DNA of 64,000 nt from DASZBR01 sp035943935. Its GTDB lineage: Bacteria; Pseudomonadota; Gammaproteobacteria; DASZBR01. Below, in pieces: positions 26,287-35,096 of the stretch. The position numbers and the translations under genes are program-made. The notes under the pieces are model-generated. The model was given only the letters and a program-made list of their open reading frames with translations. It made no database searches and was not told the origin of the DNA. The stretch is taken from positions 186,001 to 250,000 of the forward strand of contig DASZBR010000006.1 in assembly GCA_035943935.1 (NCBI GenBank). Reading direction: 5' to 3'. The first letter of the stretch is position 1; each line of letters begins with the position of its first letter.

Positions 26287-26925
26287 TTAAAACAAACTCT
26301 TTATCCTCGCCGCGAACGACTGCGGTGACGACGAGCTCTTCGCTTCCACCCTCTCCTGCGATTTTGTATACGTTCCCAACTGCTTTTGCATCAACTCACC
26401 TTGTTCACGTAAGTGCAGAATTTCACGTTTTAATTCTTCAATATCATCGCCCTTGATAAAATCATAGCGCTTTAATAAAACTCTATGCGCTTGTTTTTCA
26501 ATTTCCAAATCCTGACTAATGTGCGCAATTGCAGGAGAACTATGGATAACAATAATTTCAAAAATAATCGTCCGCATCCGACTGCCGCCGCTGAATAAAA
26601 ACCAACCTGTTTTAACACGCCGTAATCTTTCTTGAATCGCCATCATGCATTCTTCTTTGCTTTGAAAACGCTGTGGTTCAGAAATAATAGTTTTGATGGC
26701 ATTCACATCTTGTTGTCGCGCTCGCGTCAATTTCTTACGTTCATCCACATATCGCGTCAGTCCCGCCGAAATATCCGCACAAAAATGTTTTAATAATAAA
26801 AGTCTCACTTGAATTTGAATTTGCGCGTTTTCCGCTTCGCTCAAATCATAATTAATAATGGGAGCACTTTCGTCATCATATGTTTCATCTTCAAAACTAC
26901 TGTCTGCTATTAAACGTTCGTACAT
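26287..26925 (-). CDS. Hypothetical helical protein, candidate effector
   Basis: 212 residues. An acidic N terminus precedes mostly long helices, a small hydrophobic Ser-rich centre (TGWFLFSGGSRMRTIIFEIIVI) and a coiled-coil-like region near 160-190 (EELKREILHLREQGELMQKQL), with a Ser-rich basic tail. It starts 16 bp inside the end of the upstream 679-residue gene, so translation is probably coupled. No family recognised. Confidence 0.6.
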   Translation of the reverse strand: MYERLIADSSFEDETYDDESAPIINYDLSEAENAQIQIQVRLLLLKHFCADISAGLTRYVDERKKLTRARQQDVNAIKTIISEPQRFQSKEECMMAIQERLRRVKTGWFLFSGGSRMRTIIFEIIVIHSSPAIAHISQDLEIEKQAHRVLLKRYDFIKGDDIEELKREILHLREQGELMQKQLGTYTKSQERVEAKSSSSPQSFAARIKSLF

Positions 26926-28949
26926 ACTAGGCCTCGCTTGAGTTGATGGATTAAGACTCGATTTTCAGATGCGCTCTCAGACTTACAAAAAAGAGTGGCG
27001 AATTTGACTTTATTTTTGCTCAAATACTTCGCTTCTTGTCGTTGAATAAATCGATGAACTCCATCAATGCGATCTTCTATTTCTTTGGGATTATGGATTT
27101 TGTCTAAAATATTTTCTTCTTGCTTAAGCTTCAACATAATATTGATAAAAAAGTGAACTTCAGGAAAAGTATTTAAAAACTGTTGATCCAGCTTGGACAG
27201 TTTTAGTGACAGCTCAGCTTCACCCACCCCTTCACTTTCCAGCTCAGCGATCATCTTGGTGAGTGCGCTTTTTTGATCCCCATAATCAAAGCCATGAACA
27301 TTATTTTTTAGATAATCTACTAGACTTTCACGAAGATACTGCAATTCTTTTTTGACCAGCTTTTGAAGCACTGATGGCTTTTCTAAAAGCAACTGCGTTA
27401 AATTTATTCCAGCAGCAATTTCTAAACATCGCGATTGATTATTTAATCTGAGCTTACGCATTTCTGCGACACGAAAAGACCATTCTCGCGGCAACACCCG
27501 CATCAACAATAATTCTTGTGTTTCCGACTCGAGATGAAGCTTATCCAATTGTTCTCGACTTAATTCTTTCAATAATGACAGCGATGACCACTGACAGAGA
27601 TAATCTTTCAACTGGTTTTCAAGATAAAGATCCATTCTCTTTTGGAGGGCTTTCATATGATGATTAAACTTGCGCTGCGTTTTCTCAGAAATACTCGCGT
27701 CAATACTTTCAACAAACTCAACTATTTTTAAATCTTGCACTTCTTCCATGGGAGCAATATTAATAAAACCTAATAATTCTATTTTTTCATTGACTAGTCT
27801 TTCGGCTTTTTGCTTGAGGGCAAGTTCTATGGCATCTAAAAACTGGGTTGTTTTTCTATTAAAATATTTTCGTAAACCCTTATTAGCTTGCACGCGTGAA
27901 ACGCGAATTCGGGTTAATTCGATCTCGAGTGCGTGCTCTGCAGAACAGACACTCATCATGCGATGTGAAAGCGAATCAAACGTCAACTCACCCTTCACTC
28001 GTTCTGTTCGCAAATAATGCAAGGTCGTATCCATTTTGGCATAAGCATGAAAGTCATCGAACCAGTGAACGCGCAAATTATGGTTATAAAATAAAAACTG
28101 AGGGGATTTTTCTTTAGGTGGGACAAGATTTTCAACCTGATATCGCACAGCCATATTTTTATTGTTTTTAAACCAGGGTAAAGAATACAGCACGGGGCGC
28201 ATTTCGCTATTACCATCAGCTTGAATAATCGCATGGAATTTATGAAAAAGTTTAGCACTTAAGGTATTTTCTGATATCACGGGAGTGGTATAACTCGACT
28301 TTAAAAAGCCTTTTGATTTTAAATCTTTAATAATACTGGGCAACGTATCGGTATTTTCTAATAAAGGATCCTTTGCTGCTTGAATCAATCGGGCCAGCAT
28401 ATGAGTGACAATATCTTCGCGTTCTTGTTTTACTGTCGCCAATTGCTGAACCAGATAATCTCGGTATTTTCGTAATAGTGCGCGAGGAATTCGACCCAAA
28501 AACCAACGGCGTTTGGCTTTGGCCACTTCTCGTAAGGCTCCCTGTAAAAGCTGCTCAATTAAATTAAGTTTTTTATAGGCGTCATATAGCGATTCATTCG
28601 TATGGGTGGCGAATCTTTCTTGATGCTTAAAGTCATGCTCAGTTTCTGTTAATTGTTGCTGTAAAATGACATTACTTTCAGAGATAGTCGAAAAACTTTT
28701 CCAGATTTTAGGTTTACGCAATGAATCGACGGCTTGTTCACGACGTCGAAATCCGACAATGGCATCAAAGCATTGACGCAAAGACATTCGCTCAGCAGCA
28801 AGGCCTGTCTTTTTAAATCGCGAGTCATGATAAACAGAAAAACCAAGCTGAAGGGTTTGAAAAAATTCTTTAGAAAACGCATGGAAGCCGAATAAAAATG
28901 AATTACGACGAGAAATACGATCAATTAAATCAAAATTCTTAAATGTCAT
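26910..28949 (-). CDS. Large helical protein, candidate effector
   Basis: 679 residues, almost entirely helical, with many Leu/Lys/Glu heptad-like stretches (for example around 365-420 and 530-600) and a repeated Arg-rich RRxxFLGRIPRALLRKYRDYL segment near residue 150. No signal peptide, membrane segment or catalytic motif is obvious. Its ATG at 28949 is preceded by GGGGTG, which lies inside a 9-bp hairpin stem (28953-28986); access to the start may be controlled. The gene forms a translationally overlapping pair with the one at 26287. Confidence 0.6.
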   Translation of the reverse strand: MTFKNFDLIDRISRRNSFLFGFHAFSKEFFQTLQLGFSVYHDSRFKKTGLAAERMSLRQCFDAIVGFRRREQAVDSLRKPKIWKSFSTISESNVILQQQLTETEHDFKHQERFATHTNESLYDAYKKLNLIEQLLQGALREVAKAKRRWFLGRIPRALLRKYRDYLVQQLATVKQEREDIVTHMLARLIQAAKDPLLENTDTLPSIIKDLKSKGFLKSSYTTPVISENTLSAKLFHKFHAIIQADGNSEMRPVLYSLPWFKNNKNMAVRYQVENLVPPKEKSPQFLFYNHNLRVHWFDDFHAYAKMDTTLHYLRTERVKGELTFDSLSHRMMSVCSAEHALEIELTRIRVSRVQANKGLRKYFNRKTTQFLDAIELALKQKAERLVNEKIELLGFINIAPMEEVQDLKIVEFVESIDASISEKTQRKFNHHMKALQKRMDLYLENQLKDYLCQWSSLSLLKELSREQLDKLHLESETQELLLMRVLPREWSFRVAEMRKLRLNNQSRCLEIAAGINLTQLLLEKPSVLQKLVKKELQYLRESLVDYLKNNVHGFDYGDQKSALTKMIAELESEGVGEAELSLKLSKLDQQFLNTFPEVHFFINIMLKLKQEENILDKIHNPKEIEDRIDGVHRFIQRQEAKYLSKNKVKFATLFCKSESASENRVLIHQLKRGLVCTNV

Positions 28950-28952
28950 GTG

Positions 28953-28986
28953 ACACCCCGTTGCTAATTATTGTTGCACGGGGTGT
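28953..28986 (-). promoter_or_regulatory. Hairpin sequestering the ribosome-binding site of the 679-residue gene
   Basis: ACACCCCGT (28953-28961, plus sense) and ACGGGGTGT (28978-28986) form a perfect 9-bp stem with a 16-nt loop. On the minus-strand mRNA the 3' arm ACGGGGTGT contains the only Shine-Dalgarno-like bases, GGGGTG, and ends 3 nt before the ATG at 28949. It could block ribosome entry, or act as a protein-binding dyad. There is no T-run, so it is not a normal terminator. Confidence 0.6.
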
Positions 28987-29031
28987 ACAATATCAGATTA
29001 CTTTTTAAATTTCAAAATAATTATTTTTTAT

Positions 29032-30180
29032 TTATGTTTTTCTATTGTTACTGTGTGGACTTTTTGGAACTTCTTGTAAGTTTGTGTCTTGATAACTAAC
29101 AAGTGGTGCAGCAACAGGTTTCACTGAAGTGAAAAACTCTAAACCACTCAATCGTTTTCTGTTGCCATCTCTCGTGTCATAACTTTCACTACGCACAGAA
29201 GTATTACTTATCTTTTTAGAATGAACAGCAGCGGCTTTTACGACATCATCTATCTCAACCAACTCAGCTGCTTTTTCACTGAGGTGTCTTCCACCCAGTG
29301 TATTTAATTCAACATCTTGTCCAATTTCTGTTTTCGCTTTGTTATCTTGTGCCCAAGGTTTCGTCAATCCATGATATACGCCAGGAATTAACCCTGCGCT
29401 ACTTAATACAAAGCCAGCAGCACCCAGGAGACCCATGACTACCATACCAATACCCGTAAAAATACCTGCTGCAAAAAAAGACATCGCATGCCATGGTTTT
29501 TCACGATAGGAGTTTGCACCGTCTTTAAAAAAACCCGCTGACAGTTCAAGCAAAGTTCGCGCAGGCATAAAGATATTCTTTGAGACTTCACCCGCATAAA
29601 TCGCAGCGACTTCCCAATACTTAAGTGGAGGTCTATTTTTCTTTACATAGGCCTTACTACCCACCTCTGCAATGTCATTAATCTCATCGTGAATATCCCT
29701 GAATTTTTTGTCAGCAACAGTCTTACCCTCGATCGTTAAATTACTAAATTCCGCCATAAGCGCTTTAATTTCAGCACGAGCATTTTCCGTATTAGCCCTA
29801 TTCAGAAAAATTTGTCGCTTTACTTTAGCTAATACGATACGTTCAGCGGCATGAGGCGTAGCATCAAATTTAGTAACAAGTGACTTTAACCCTGCAAGGT
29901 ATTGCGCGGGTTCAATAGCACCATTAACGAAAAGATATTGCGTGATTTTATAACAGGTGCGGAAATCAATTTTAGCCGAAAACTCAATGGGGAATTTTGT
30001 TTTATCTTCTATATCTTTGAAGGTAACCGCTTTTGATTCTTCAAGCCTTGTTTTTGCTTCAGCATTACCCTTGAGCGCAGCAGTAATTTCAGCGACCACA
30101 TCGCTGAGTTTAATAAAATCACGTTGATTAGCGGCGGCTTGTCCAAGGTCATCATGTTGCAGAAGGGATTGGTCTTCCAT
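29032..30180 (-). CDS. Hypothetical protein with central membrane hairpin, candidate effector
   Basis: 382 residues. The N-terminal ~225 residues are soluble helices; 231-268 is a long hydrophobic Gly-rich stretch (FFAAGIFTGIGMVVMGLL, then GAAGFVLSSAGLIPG), long enough for a membrane hairpin; the remainder is charged and ends in a Pro-Ser-rich tail. Two hydrophobic helices in an otherwise soluble protein are common in Legionella and Coxiella effectors that insert into host membranes. No named domain. No PmrA box is present upstream. Confidence 0.58.
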   Translation of the reverse strand: MEDQSLLQHDDLGQAAANQRDFIKLSDVVAEITAALKGNAEAKTRLEESKAVTFKDIEDKTKFPIEFSAKIDFRTCYKITQYLFVNGAIEPAQYLAGLKSLVTKFDATPHAAERIVLAKVKRQIFLNRANTENARAEIKALMAEFSNLTIEGKTVADKKFRDIHDEINDIAEVGSKAYVKKNRPPLKYWEVAAIYAGEVSKNIFMPARTLLELSAGFFKDGANSYREKPWHAMSFFAAGIFTGIGMVVMGLLGAAGFVLSSAGLIPGVYHGLTKPWAQDNKAKTEIGQDVELNTLGGRHLSEKAAELVEIDDVVKAAAVHSKKISNTSVRSESYDTRDGNRKRLSGLEFFTSVKPVAAPLVSYQDTNLQEVPKSPHSNNRKT

Positions 30181-30271
30181 TGTTAAAATACCTCTCTTTC
30201 TAAATTACGGGGTTTAACATCGAGGAGGCATTCTATAGTAGGATAGTCAAAATATAAACCGGAGATTTTTT

Positions 30272-30466
30272 ATGGCAGGTGAGCTTGACAACATCGAAAA
30301 AGAAATTCTTGAGGGCAACAAACGTCGTCGAGAAAAACTTACTTTTTATCTCGACAAACTTATTGAATTACAAGCTGATTTCAAAAAAAGTAAAGTTATA
30401 GAACCCAGACCTACTTCATCTGAAACGACGCCGTCACCGAAGGTTCCTTCTCCACGATCACCGTAG
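30272..30466 (+). CDS. Small charged protein, overlaps the 3' end of the opposite gene
   Basis: 64 residues with a CGGAGA ribosome site. The first ~40 residues form a highly charged amphipathic helix (NIEKEILEGNKRRREKLTFYLDKLIELQADFKK); the rest is a Pro/Ser/Thr tail ending SPKVPSPRSP. Its last 56 bp are antisense to the 3' end of the 373-residue gene. The same arrangement recurs at 31604-32732. No family recognised. It may be a partner, antagonist or separate effector. Confidence 0.6.
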   Translation: MAGELDNIEKEILEGNKRRREKLTFYLDKLIELQADFKKSKVIEPRPTSSETTPSPKVPSPRSP

Positions 30467-31532
30467 GCATCGCAGTAGCATCGAGTGCTTGAATCGATGC
30501 ATTAAGCGGACAATCGTGAAATTCGACCCAAGGCTTCATGAATCTTTTTAAAGGCTCACCTAGATTTCTTTCATGCTCGTTGTATTGCGTAGCCAGTTTT
30601 GCCATTACACGACAAAGCGTTTCCACTTCTGTTATCAGATCTTTTCTCATGTGTGTCAGCACATTTTTTGCTTCTTCCATCCGTTGCTTAGCAGAGTCAT
30701 CATCGAGCTGTGCCAAACATTTATCCACAAGGCGTAACGGACCTTGTAATACACTTAAGGTCTCTAAAATACTTTTAAATGTACTTGCACAATAATCAGC
30801 ATATAACTGAACTTTTTGAGCATACGTTCGATGTGGGTTTTGCTGGAGCTTTTCTTCAAATTCTATAATGGCATCGAGATGTTTTTGAACATGCGCTTTA
30901 ATCTGCGGCAGCTGTGCTTCAACTTGACTGTCATACACGCCTAAGAGAACTTCAAGTTCATCTATTTTTTGGCGTTTTATTAAACCATTAACTGCTTGCT
31001 GCAACGGATCAACGCCCTCTTCACTATTAAAAAATGGATCGATCCATTCCATCAGTTCTGGTTGCTCTGCTAATGCTTGATGGACCGCTTCTTTAAAATC
31101 CGGCTGATCATTACGTCTATAACGCGCAACAAGCGTCATCATTTCTCTGCCCATGTGTGTAAGATGCACACACAAGACTTCTCGAAGGATTTTAAACTCT
31201 TCATGCAAGTCAACGAACTCAGGAGAGACATCTTTAAGTGCTGCATTCAGCGAGTGGTTTAATTTATAAACTTCAGGAAGGACAGTGCCCTGTTCACGCA
31301 GCAAATGAAGCTGTTCGATATAAAGATAATTAAAGTTTTCTTGAAGAGAGATTATTTTATCGTTTCGCACTTCTATCGCGCGCTGCTGTTGAGCCAATTC
31401 TTTCGCATAGACTTGGGAAGCAAGTGCAGTCCATCGTTCGTCGAAATCGATAATTTTTGTCAACAAGGTATCTTCTGGAGCGGATTCCTCTGCCCTACCA
31501 CGTTTATTATGTTCGTTTACTTCACCTGACAT
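30411..31532 (-). CDS. Helical protein, paralogue of the next gene; candidate effector
   Basis: 373 residues, soluble and mostly helical. It resembles the protein at 31761-32732 in ordered blocks: AQKVQLYADYCASTFKSI against NAKLELLSDYCLETLASI, and LKRFMKPWVEFHDCPLNASI against LKNFIVPWLDPKHPEPLKAS. The two are thus diverged tandem paralogues. GGAG precedes the ATG at 31532. No PmrA box is present, unlike the paralogue. Function unknown. Confidence 0.65.
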   Translation of the reverse strand: MSGEVNEHNKRGRAEESAPEDTLLTKIIDFDERWTALASQVYAKELAQQQRAIEVRNDKIISLQENFNYLYIEQLHLLREQGTVLPEVYKLNHSLNAALKDVSPEFVDLHEEFKILREVLCVHLTHMGREMMTLVARYRRNDQPDFKEAVHQALAEQPELMEWIDPFFNSEEGVDPLQQAVNGLIKRQKIDELEVLLGVYDSQVEAQLPQIKAHVQKHLDAIIEFEEKLQQNPHRTYAQKVQLYADYCASTFKSILETLSVLQGPLRLVDKCLAQLDDDSAKQRMEEAKNVLTHMRKDLITEVETLCRVMAKLATQYNEHERNLGEPLKRFMKPWVEFHDCPLNASIQALDATAMPTVIVEKEPSVTASFQMK

Positions 31533-31603
31533 AGCTACACTCCACTCGAATTATCATTTACACTTCGCAACCTACTTTCAATGCATACCCAAAGGGAATG
31601 ATT

Positions 31604-31828
31604 ATGGATGAAAATCTTGAACACAATGAAAACAAGGACACTCTAGAAGTCACATTAGCTCAAGCAGAAAAAGCAGTCGAAAAATTTAACGCAAGATTCA
31701 AAAGAACCCTGCGAACGTTTATCGACGAATTAACTGAAGAGGAAAATCGAGACAAAAAAACTATGTCCGACGTCGTTTCTGACGCTCAAACAACGCCTGC
31801 GTTTCATTTTGTGCGTTCGAAGAAATAA
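31604..31828 (+). CDS. Small charged protein, second copy of the overlapping arrangement
   Basis: 74 residues from ATG 31604 (AAGGGA at good spacing; an ATG at 31598 is too close to it). The N-terminal half is an acidic helix, and the centre is basic-amphipathic (QAEKAVEKFNARFKRTLRTF), followed by Glu/Asp/Lys. Its last 68 bp are antisense to the end of the 323-residue gene. Sequence similarity to the 64-residue protein at 30272 is not obvious, but size, charge pattern and placement match. Confidence 0.58.
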   Translation: MDENLEHNENKDTLEVTLAQAEKAVEKFNARFKRTLRTFIDELTEEENRDKKTMSDVVSDAQTTPAFHFVRSKK

Positions 31829-32732
31829 AAGCATTCGGTTCTTCGGGAAGATCTTTGCATGCCTTTAAAGCGGCAATGGACGCTTTTAAAGGTTCAGGGT
31901 GTTTAGGATCTAACCAAGGTACTATAAAATTCTTTAATTTTTGAGGAAGGCGAGCTTCATGATGGGGGTAGAGCTCCGCCAATATCTTGATGGATTTTTC
32001 TACTCCGACTAAATAGGAAGTTAATTCAAACAACATGCTTTCGAAAATGCCGAATTTTTTTGCCATGTTTGTTCTTGTTTCTGAAGGATAGATAATGCGA
32101 AGACAGGTATCGGTAATTTTGCGAAACTCTTTTAATAATTCAATTTCACTTTGTATGCTTGCCAAGGTCTCCAAACAATAATCACTTAATAATTCAAGCT
32201 TAGCGTTATAACCCACTCCAGGATAATTTACTGCAGATGTATAGTTTAATTTAAAGCACTCCACATCGTTTGATAGCTTTTCAAAAGTAGACTTTATGCC
32301 AGGTAGCCATCTTGAAACTTCTGACGCATAGCATGCTCTTGCGGAGGCTTGACTATTAAACCACCCAAATACCTCTTCATCCGCAAATTCGGCTCTCACA
32401 GCATCGTTATCATTCATGTCCAGATAAAACTTTACCGTTTTTTCCATTTGAATGTTCATGAAAGCTATCATTTTTCTCAGTTCTTCTTTTGTTAGCGTAA
32501 GGTCATCGGGTGCTTCATCAGTTGATTCTTGACTATCTTCTCGTCCAAGAAACGCGTCAATACGGCTTATTAAAGCATAACAGTCACGAGAAAAAAAACG
32601 AGATTGATGGAGTAACTCAATGGCTTTGATAAAGCTTGGCTGGGGATGTCCGAATGTTTGCTCAAGCAGCTGATACTGGTCAAATACAGCCGCATAATCT
32701 TCGTCCATTCTTACTGTAAAATCTTCAAACAT
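31761..32732 (-). CDS. Helical protein under a PmrA box; paralogue of 30411-31532
   Basis: 323 residues, soluble and helical, with a polar insert near residue 70. It shares the DYC-x-x-[ST] helix and the LKNFIVPWLDPKHPEPLKASI C-terminal block with the neighbouring 373-residue protein. It ends in a basic RQKRRRT tail. A PmrA-box promoter lies about 55 bp upstream, overlapping the stop codon of the glycosyltransferase gene. This suggests the pair arose by duplication and only this copy is under PmrA control, perhaps with read-through to the next. Confidence 0.68.
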   Translation of the reverse strand: MFEDFTVRMDEDYAAVFDQYQLLEQTFGHPQPSFIKAIELLHQSRFFSRDCYALISRIDAFLGREDSQESTDEAPDDLTLTKEELRKMIAFMNIQMEKTVKFYLDMNDNDAVRAEFADEEVFGWFNSQASARACYASEVSRWLPGIKSTFEKLSNDVECFKLNYTSAVNYPGVGYNAKLELLSDYCLETLASIQSEIELLKEFRKITDTCLRIIYPSETRTNMAKKFGIFESMLFELTSYLVGVEKSIKILAELYPHHEARLPQKLKNFIVPWLDPKHPEPLKASIAALKACKDLPEEPNAFISSNAQNETQALFERQKRRRT

Positions 32733-32786
32733 GTGCGAACCCTCATTGAATTATAGTGGCGAAACTTTACCACAACTTTTTGCGAT

Positions 32787-32819
32787 AGTGTACACACCAA
32801 ACCTTAAGGTTTTCTTAAG
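32787..32819 (-). promoter_or_regulatory. PmrA-box promoter (box 32803-32819, -10 TACACT 32787-32792)
   Basis: Minus strand: CTTAAGAAAACCTTAAG, exactly 10 nt, TACACT, then about 55 nt to ATG 32732. The TAA stop of the upstream GT39 gene (32815-32817) is part of the box, so the control site is built into the end of the preceding gene. Confidence 0.78.
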
Positions 32820-34347
32820 CGACGGGTTTTTCGTCGTCCTGAGGAGCGTTTTTTTGCGGTCCTGAGGAATCGAAGGAAGGAGCCCTTGGAGGCAAAAACC
32901 CCACCAAAACAGGGATGGGAGCGACTGATTTGTCCGCCCGATGCCAGGGAAAGTACTTCACGGGGAGGATAACGAGATTGGGGTACTGCTTTAAGACTTC
33001 TTTGGGAAATTGAGTACCCTTGTGAGTATTGGGGTGTTGGCCAAAAACGAGGGTTCCATAGTAATTATCTTGTACAAAAATAGCACCGTATTGCTGCATT
33101 TTTTTGACATTAATCCATTGGCTAAATTCAGGATTCCACTCGACAAATACGGATGGATGATCTTTTGAATAGAAAGCAATATATCCAGCCACATAACGAC
33201 TACCCGCGACATATTTAAGGGGTTCGTGATATTTATTGACCCAAGATTGAGTCACATAGTCGGCAATTTGTTGCGCGGGATAATTATCCGAATGATGGCG
33301 CTTATGATCAATTTCTAAACCCACGGCGTAACCTATTGCCCATAAAAACATAATGCTATAAATAAAAATTAATATTACTTTTAATTTTTTAGGGGTTATT
33401 TCGGGATTGAAGAAATAGACTAAAACCAATCCCCACAGCGAAACTAATGGCACACCCCATTCGTTATATAAATGCCAGCCAAAAATCATGCCTAATAACA
33501 TGGTTAAGAATAGTGGCCCAAGTGCTATGACTAATAAAAAAGCCGTATTAAAATTATAATTTATTTTGGGTAATTTTCGGGCGACAACTAAAATCATACC
33601 AATAGGCAGTAAAAAATCAGTAATTTGAGACAAGCCAAAACTTAAGAAATTCGGCGTTGTATCATCCGCTCGTCCAAAAGCATATTTCAGCGTTAAGAAA
33701 TTATGCTGAAATAGCCAGATAATATGCGGCGTAATGACTAGGCCAAAAGCGGCTAGCCCTAAATATAAATTTTTATGAAAAAAACTTTCGCGGGATTTTT
33801 TATGGAATACTAAAAATCCTAACATTACGAGCATGGGAATACCCGTGTAATATTTAGCCATCATGGCTAATCCAGCCGTAATTCCTACACCAAGCCAATC
33901 TTTAAGTTTTTGATTCTGGATGGCGTGATAGAAAAATAAAAACATTAAGGGCCATAATCCCAGCTCAATCACATTGTCATTAAATCCCTGCGGTACGAGC
34001 GTGTAATCAATACAGCCTTCTAATAAGAGAACGGCCAATAATGCTTGAACAGGATTGACCATTTTCTGAGCCAATTTCCAGACCGCCCAAAAGCTTATCC
34101 CCACAAAGATGCTGCTCATGAAGTAGATGCCGATGCCGGAGGTCCCGCCAAGCTCCCAGCCAAGGCGTGTCAGCCAAGCGTTCATCCAGGGGTTCTTGTC
34201 ATACCCCCATTCGAGGTGTTGACCCCACATCGCGCCTTCAATCGTATCGTGAGGGAGTGCATAGCGCATGGCTGTCGGGACGAGGATCCAGAGGGTGCAG
34301 TGGATGCTGAGAAACCACCAGAAATATTTATTTAGCTTTGCTATAAT
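32815..34347 (-). CDS. GT39-type membrane glycosyltransferase with non-canonical (ATT) start
   Basis: Polytopic membrane protein of the PMT/ArnT-like family. The first loop carries DTIEGAMWGQHLEWGYDKNPW, and about ten further hydrophobic helices lead to a soluble C-terminal end. Such enzymes move sugars from polyprenyl phosphate to lipid A, protein or other lipids at the periplasmic face. The first ATG in frame (34269) would leave out helix 1. The frame continues upstream (KYFWWFLSIHCTLWILVPTA) to a TGA with no ATG, GTG or TTG. ATT at 34347, after GGGAGAGGG, is the likely start. A damaged start codon is the alternative. Confidence 0.75.
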   Translation of the reverse strand: MIAKLNKYFWWFLSIHCTLWILVPTAMRYALPHDTIEGAMWGQHLEWGYDKNPWMNAWLTRLGWELGGTSGIGIYFMSSIFVGISFWAVWKLAQKMVNPVQALLAVLLLEGCIDYTLVPQGFNDNVIELGLWPLMFLFFYHAIQNQKLKDWLGVGITAGLAMMAKYYTGIPMLVMLGFLVFHKKSRESFFHKNLYLGLAAFGLVITPHIIWLFQHNFLTLKYAFGRADDTTPNFLSFGLSQITDFLLPIGMILVVARKLPKINYNFNTAFLLVIALGPLFLTMLLGMIFGWHLYNEWGVPLVSLWGLVLVYFFNPEITPKKLKVILIFIYSIMFLWAIGYAVGLEIDHKRHHSDNYPAQQIADYVTQSWVNKYHEPLKYVAGSRYVAGYIAFYSKDHPSVFVEWNPEFSQWINVKKMQQYGAIFVQDNYYGTLVFGQHPNTHKGTQFPKEVLKQYPNLVILPVKYFPWHRADKSVAPIPVLVGFLPPRAPSFDSSGPQKNAPQDDEKPVA

Positions 34348-34382
34348 CGCCCTCTCCCAAATTTTTCAGCACATGAGGCCTA

Positions 34383-34715
34383 ATGATGACGCAAGGAACA
34401 TCTGATGACAAATGGGGCTATTTTCGCCCAGGTTATTTCCCTCTCAAAGACGACTCTATTGCACCTGCCATGGTATTTTTAAGTGAATCTCACACTGAAG
34501 AAGAGCCTAATGTTAAGTTCATTATGGTCAAAGCGGATTGCTATCTTAAAGTTTGGGAAGATGCATTATTTATTTCTGAGAATGATTTTGATATCGCGAA
34601 AAAAGCACAGAACGAATCCGGCGAATTAGATGACTTGATGGCGCGATTTATGGAGCGTGGTTATATGTCGTTGAGTAAGTTGAAACATGAAGTACAGTTT
34701 AACGATTTTCATTGA
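34383..34715 (+). CDS. Hypothetical protein
   Basis: 110 residues from tandem ATGs (34383/34386) after GAGG. Soluble and acidic, with WGYFRPGYFPLKDDSIAPAMVFLSES at the start and a helical C terminus (LMARFMERGYMSLSKLKHEV). It stands divergent from the glycosyltransferase and ends 3 nt before the tRNA-Pro gene on the other strand. No family recognised. Confidence 0.6.
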   Translation: MMTQGTSDDKWGYFRPGYFPLKDDSIAPAMVFLSESHTEEEPNVKFIMVKADCYLKVWEDALFISENDFDIAKKAQNESGELDDLMARFMERGYMSLSKLKHEVQFNDFH

Positions 34716-34718
34716 TAC

Positions 34719-34785
<67 letters not shown>

Positions 34786-34795
<10 letters not shown>

Positions 34796-35094
34796 TGAAC
34801 CCCGCATGATAGTTGATTTAATAATTTCCGCAAGGTTGTACTGGTCTGAAAATTCACGACTTTTCGCGCAGGAATCTTAACACTCTCACCGCTTCTCGGA
34901 TTTCTGGCCATTCGAGCATTTTTTTGTCGAACGGAAAAATTACCCAATCCAAATAACTTTACTTCTTCACCTTTCTCAAGCGCAACCGTAATTTCCTCAA
35001 AAAAATGTTCAACAAGAGCCATCGCGAGCGGAGCTTCTAAGCCGACTTCATCTTCAACATATGAGGCGAGCTTTGCTTTTGTGAGGGATTTCAT
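34786..35094 (-). CDS. ihfA: Integration host factor alpha subunit
   Basis: 102 residues with the DNABII fold: LTKAKLASYVEDEVGL, LVEHFFEEITVALEKGEEVKLFGLGNFSVR and the DNA-contacting arm KNARMARNPRSGESVKIPARKVVNFQ. IHF bends DNA as an alpha/beta heterodimer; the position just after pheT matches ihfA in other gammaproteobacteria. It starts 2 nt after pheT. Its TAG stop is bases 8-10 of the tRNA-Pro gene, an unusual shared end. Confidence 0.92.
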
Positions 35095-35096
35095 AT

